In this document: positions 33,913 to 37,101 of the stretch, one piece after another
Numbering within the stretch: the stretch's first letter is position 1
How the letters are laid out: each line of letters begins with the position of its first letter
Assembly: GCF_014697575.1 (NCBI RefSeq)
Contig: NZ_JACJSC010000044.1
Coordinates: forward strand, 1 to 37,101
Direction of reading: 5' to 3'
Length of the DNA stretch: 37,101 nucleotides
Origin: Planktothrix sp. FACHB-1365
GTDB taxonomy: Bacteria > Cyanobacteriota > Cyanobacteriia > Cyanobacteriales > Microcoleaceae
Position numbers and translations under genes: made by a program
Notes under the pieces: model-generated
The model's input: the letters and a program-made list of their open reading frames with translations, nothing else
Databases searched by the model: none
What the model was told of the DNA's origin: nothing

Positions 33913-34430
33913 AAGAATTAAAAACCGCAACAGAAGAACACATCGCTACCTGATAAAATCAAAGGCAGTGGCTCATTTTTTACAACAATAAATATATTAA
34001 CAACTCTAATAGAACAACTGAAAAAAGTCAAGGATTACCGGAAAATATTGACTCTGGCTAGTCTTCTTAATAGTCATCTAAGTTATGTAGAGGTTTTGGA
34101 ACCCTGAAATTTAACACCGTTACAAAATTACTATTTTTTTAAATGTAAAGTTTTGTAATTATTTTCGACGCTTCAAAAAAAAAAGAATCAGTCAGTTATA
34201 CTAAAGTTAGGAATTGTAAATGGGGATATTCTCTAACAAAACCCAAAGGCTTGTATAAAATTCCTAGAGATTGTCCTTTCCAAGCATCACCTAAACTGGA
34301 TGCGATCTCCTATAATCTTTTGACTCCTCCATCTGAGGGGTGGTTTTACACTTAACAAACCTCCCTAATTTTTCAACCAATTCAGACTAAACCAGAACCT
34401 TTTCAGGTCATAGAAAATAAAGGATTGATC
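33913..34430 (+). promoter_or_regulatory. 518-bp intergenic region upstream of the DUF4347 gene
   Basis: It separates divergent rimM and the surface-protein gene. It is AT-rich with A/T runs (34131-34185). Possible -10 boxes on the plus strand are TATACT (34197-34202) and TATAAT (34311-34316); neither has a good -35. AAAGGA just before the ATG at 34431 is a plausible ribosome site. No gene or repeat is recognised. Confidence 0.35.
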
Positions 34431-37101
34431 ATGAATATCGTTAATTTTGACCTAAATTCAGTTTTCACGGATAATATATTACTGATCATTGATTCATCCG
34501 TTACGAATATCTCCCAATTATTAGATGCGATGGGTGAAAATGTTGATTTTATCATCCTCTCCAAAAATGAAGATGGAATTCAACAAATTACCAATATTTT
34601 ATCAGGCTACAAAAATTTAAAAGCTGTTCATCTGCTCACCCATGGAAGTTCAGGAACACTGCATTTAGGGAATACCACCTTAAACGTCAATAATCTTGAA
34701 AAATATGCGCCCCAACTCAAAACTTGGCGACAAACTTTTACAGAAAATACCGATTTTTTAATTTATAGTTGTGAACTCGCATCGGATGATGGTCAGTTTC
34801 TGTCCCGTCTTCATCGCTATCTAGGAGTCAACCTGGCTGCTTCGCGTCAAAAAGTGGGTTATACTCCCTTGGGAGGAAGTTGGAACCTAGATGTTATCTT
34901 AGGAAAAATTACCACTCCATTTCCGTTTAATCAAGAAAAAATTACTGATTATCCAGCCATATTAGGGACTTATAACGTTAGTACCGTTGATGGGCTAAAA
35001 ACAGCTATTAACACGGCTAACACCACACCAGAAGACGATATTATTAATTTAACAAAAGCAGTCTACAGCTTAACAACGGTTGATAACAACACCTCCGATG
35101 GTTTTGCTAGTAATGCTAACGGTTTACCTACTCCTGCGGATATAAGCGTTGGCGGAAAACTGACCCTGAACGGGAATGGGGCTATTATTGAACGAAGCAC
35201 CACAGCACCTGCTTTCCGTTTCTTTTATGTTCCCTCCAATAGTGACCTCACCCTCAATAACCTCAGCTTCAGTAATGGGGAAGCAGACAGACGGGGGGGA
35301 GCAATTTATGTTAGTAGTAGCTTAGGCAATCTTACCGTTAATAATAGTACCTTTGCCAATAACAAAGTTACAGGCGAGGGAGGATATGGCGGTGGGGCAA
35401 TTTTTATTTACTACAGCAGTACCGCTACCATTAATAATAGTACCTTTTCCGGTAACAGTGCAGAAGATAGTGGCGGTGCTATTTATAATGTTGGCGACTT
35501 ATCCATTACCAATAGTACCTTTACAAACAACAAAGCCGATATTAATACGAGTAATAATACGAGTAATAATACGAGTAATAATACCTCTTATGATAGTGGT
35601 GGAGCCATTTTTCAAGATAGTGGAAAAACCACCCTTAAAAACACATTAATTGCCGGAAATCAAGACTTATCAACAGATATTAAAAATCCCGATATAGCGG
35701 GAGGAACTTGGATAGATGGAGGTGGAAATTTAATCGGAGATAATAGCGGTGTTGAAACCACATTTCCAGCCAGTAGTTTAGTCGGAACAGCCAGCAATCC
35801 TTTAGATGCTAAATTAGGCCCTTTACAAGATAATGGCGGCTTAAGTTTTACCCATGCTTTGTTAGTAGGAAGCCCAGGAATTGATACAGGAAATACGACT
35901 AATGCGACCGAATTAACAACCGACCAACGAGGCGTTGGATTTGCCCGAATTGCTAATAATACTGTTGATATTGGTGCGTTTGAATATGCTCCCCCAGAAA
36001 TAGAAGTCTTAGACGGAACTAGCAATATTATTGATGGAACTTCAACAGCTATTAATTTTGGTCAGATATCCCTGGGAGGAAGTCTCACTAAAACCTTCAC
36101 GATTAAAAATACAGGATTAGGGGATTTATTATTAACTAATCCGATAACTTTTAGCGGAACAGGTTTCACCGGATTAGGAAATTTTACCACCACTACACTC
36201 GCTCCTAATGCTAGTACAACTGTTGATGTTACCCTCACACCTAATCAAATAGGAACACTCGCAGGAGAATTATCTTTTAGTAATAATGATGGAGATGAAA
36301 ATCCGTTTAACTTTCCTTTTGAATTGATTGCTTCTGCGGTAGAAATTAGTAAAGTTCAAGCTCCTCCTGCGATTACCTTAAAAGCTGGAGATAACCTTGA
36401 TTTTGTGGTAAAATTTACTCAGCCTGTCACGATTAATAAAGGTACAGGAAATGTTAGTATTCCTGTTACTTTAGATACAGGCGGAATTGTTAATGCGACG
36501 TTATTGGGCACAGGAGCAGCAAATACTCAGCATATTTTCCGTTACAATATTGGTTTAGGAAAAGAGGATAATAATGGCCTCGTTATGGGAACAGCGTTAA
36601 CCTTAACGGGGGATGCAACTGTTAAAGATAGTGGGGGAAATAACGTTAATTTAACCCTCAAAAATGTGACTGATACCACAGCCATTAAGATAGATGCAGT
36701 CACACCAACCATTAGTAGTATTATTCGTCAAACGCCCCTCACTGAAATTACGAATGGAAATACAGTTATTTATCAAGTTAATTTTAGTGAAGGAGTAAAA
36801 GATTTAGACAGTAGTGATTTTATCATTACCTCAACAGGAACAGTAAACGGTACAATTGCTAATGTTTCTGCTGCGACAGGAAATAGTGTTAATGTCACCG
36901 TCAATAATATTAGTGGAAACGGAACATTACGACTCGATACCTCAGCAACTCCAACCATTAAAGATATTGCTGGGAACTCGTTAACCACAGCCTTTAATAC
37001 AGGTGAAACTTATACTGTTGATGGAACTCTACCAACCATTAGTAGTATTACTCGTCAAACGCCCCTCACCGAAATTACGAATGGAAATACAGTTATTTAT
37101 C
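34431..37101 (+). CDS. Giant surface/secreted protein: DUF4347, beta-helix, anchor Q and D, Ig-like repeats (3' end beyond window)
   Basis: 890 codons are visible and the frame is open at the edge. Residues 17-175 form a DUF4347 domain (VHLLTHGSSGTLHLGN, DFLIYSCELASDDGQFLSRL, LGGSWNLDVILGKI). Residues 183-435 contain repeated GGAI..NSTF..N turns of a right-handed beta-helix. The choice-of-anchor Q segment follows (LGPLQDNGGLSFTHALLVGS, SPGIDTGN, DIGAFEY). Residues ~522-640 form a choice-of-anchor D/ASPM-type domain (INFGQISLGGSLTKTFTIKN). Next come a cadherin/Ig-like domain and a 109-residue Ig-like unit (PTISSIIRQTPLTEITNGNT) that starts again before the edge. There is no classical signal peptide; DUF4347 proteins of cyanobacteria are thought to be exported, often by type I secretion, with the signal at the unseen C-terminus. 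Adhesion is the likely role. Confidence 0.85.
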   Translation, partial: MNIVNFDLNSVFTDNILLIIDSSVTNISQLLDAMGENVDFIILSKNEDGIQQITNILSGYKNLKAVHLLTHGSSGTLHLGNTTLNVNNLEKYAPQLKTWRQTFTENTDFLIYSCELASDDGQFLSRLHRYLGVNLAASRQKVGYTPLGGSWNLDVILGKITTPFPFNQEKITDYPAILGTYNVSTVDGLKTAINTANTTPEDDIINLTKAVYSLTTVDNNTSDGFASNANGLPTPADISVGGKLTLNGNGAIIERSTTAPAFRFFYVPSNSDLTLNNLSFSNGEADRRGGAIYVSSSLGNLTVNNSTFANNKVTGEGGYGGGAIFIYYSSTATINNSTFSGNSAEDSGGAIYNVGDLSITNSTFTNNKADINTSNNTSNNTSNNTSYDSGGAIFQDSGKTTLKNTLIAGNQDLSTDIKNPDIAGGTWIDGGGNLIGDNSGVETTFPASSLVGTASNPLDAKLGPLQDNGGLSFTHALLVGSPGIDTGNTTNATELTTDQRGVGFARIANNTVDIGAFEYAPPEIEVLDGTSNIIDGTSTAINFGQISLGGSLTKTFTIKNTGLGDLLLTNPITFSGTGFTGLGNFTTTTLAPNASTTVDVTLTPNQIGTLAGELSFSNNDGDENPFNFPFELIASAVEISKVQAPPAITLKAGDNLDFVVKFTQPVTINKGTGNVSIPVTLDTGGIVNATLLGTGAANTQHIFRYNIGLGKEDNNGLVMGTALTLTGDATVKDSGGNNVNLTLKNVTDTTAIKIDAVTPTISSIIRQTPLTEITNGNTVIYQVNFSEGVKDLDSSDFIITSTGTVNGTIANVSAATGNSVNVTVNNISGNGTLRLDTSATPTIKDIAGNSLTTAFNTGETYTVDGTLPTISSITRQTPLTEITNGNTVIY
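35544..35585 (+). repeat. 12-bp tandem repeat coding for Asn-Thr-Ser-Asn
   Basis: Three exact AATACGAGTAAT units (35544-35579) and the start of a fourth encode NTSN repeats in a loop of the beta-helix. The reading frame is kept whatever the copy number, so length variation would be tolerated. Confidence 0.9.
36704..37101 (+). repeat. Direct repeat with 327-bp period (Ig-like module)
   Basis: The 71 bases from 36704 recur at 37031-37101 with only two differences, both single-base. The period is 327 bp (109 codons). The second copy is cut by the window edge. Such near-identity at DNA level means recent duplication or gene conversion of the module. Confidence 0.9.

Noticed and set aside
34320-34350. 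Weak hairpin CTCCTC/GAGGGG upstream of the DUF4347 gene
   Set aside because: The six-base stem needs a G-U pair and has no T-run; too weak to call a terminator or riboswitch.
35353-35649. 98-aa plus-strand ORF and minus-strand ORFs (35660-36025, 36773-36988) inside the surface-protein gene
   Set aside because: They are alternative-frame shadows of the repeat-rich DUF4347 gene, whose own frame has clear domains.

Overview
The window looks like chromosomal DNA from a filamentous, probably non-heterocystous cyanobacterium of the Planktothrix/Oscillatoria type. The evidence is: about seventeen copies of the HIP1 octamer GCGATCGC; heptanucleotide short tandem repeats (STRRs) between genes; a 36-bp GTAGAGACGTTGCATGC-type palindrome; and lineage-typical genes such as sqdX (sulfolipid), cruF/cruG (myxol glycosides), a HetZ-related regulator and GAF/PAS adenylate cyclases. 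Genus assignment is inference.

Layout. Positions 1-330 hold the 3' end of an IS200/IS605-type tnpB, apparently inserted into an OGFr-domain gene whose 5' end survives on the minus strand. proA (minus) follows, bracketed by inverted copies of a non-coding repeat. Next come sqdX and a GAF-GAF-PAS adenylate cyclase (plus), a repeat-rich spacer with the palindrome, and sbcC (minus).

From 20.3 kb down to 9.6 kb a long minus-strand run encodes, in transcription order: a coiled-coil protein; a large protein with 23-residue helical repeats, a roadblock-like domain, one membrane segment, a BON-like region and OmpA; a Ras-like GTPase whose start overlaps the preceding stop (ATGA); a PAS-PAS-GAF-GGDEF diguanylate cyclase; a PAS-PAS-GAF adenylate cyclase with a related N-terminal module; a HetZ-related DNA-binding protein; and a GRDP/TIGR04222-like membrane protein. 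This is the best candidate for an undescribed system: a GTPase linked to a cell-wall-spanning partner beside two second-messenger enzymes.

From 20.6 to 29.3 kb mostly housekeeping genes run on the minus strand: an alkyltransferase-like protein, proB, a YqeG-type HAD phosphatase, a secreted protein of unknown function, mltG, a DUF3727 protein, ruvX, a GNAT protein and a CofE-like protein. cruF and cruG (plus) form a carotenoid pair. After them lie a Panacea/DUF4065 antitoxin-like gene with a small downstream ORF, a small conserved-looking ORF, rimM, and the 5' part of a giant surface protein (DUF4347, beta-helix, choice-of-anchor Q and D, Ig-like repeats) that runs off the window inside a near-identical 327-bp-period repeat.

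No tRNA, rRNA or CRISPR array was recognised. All family assignments come from reading motifs by eye, with no database search.
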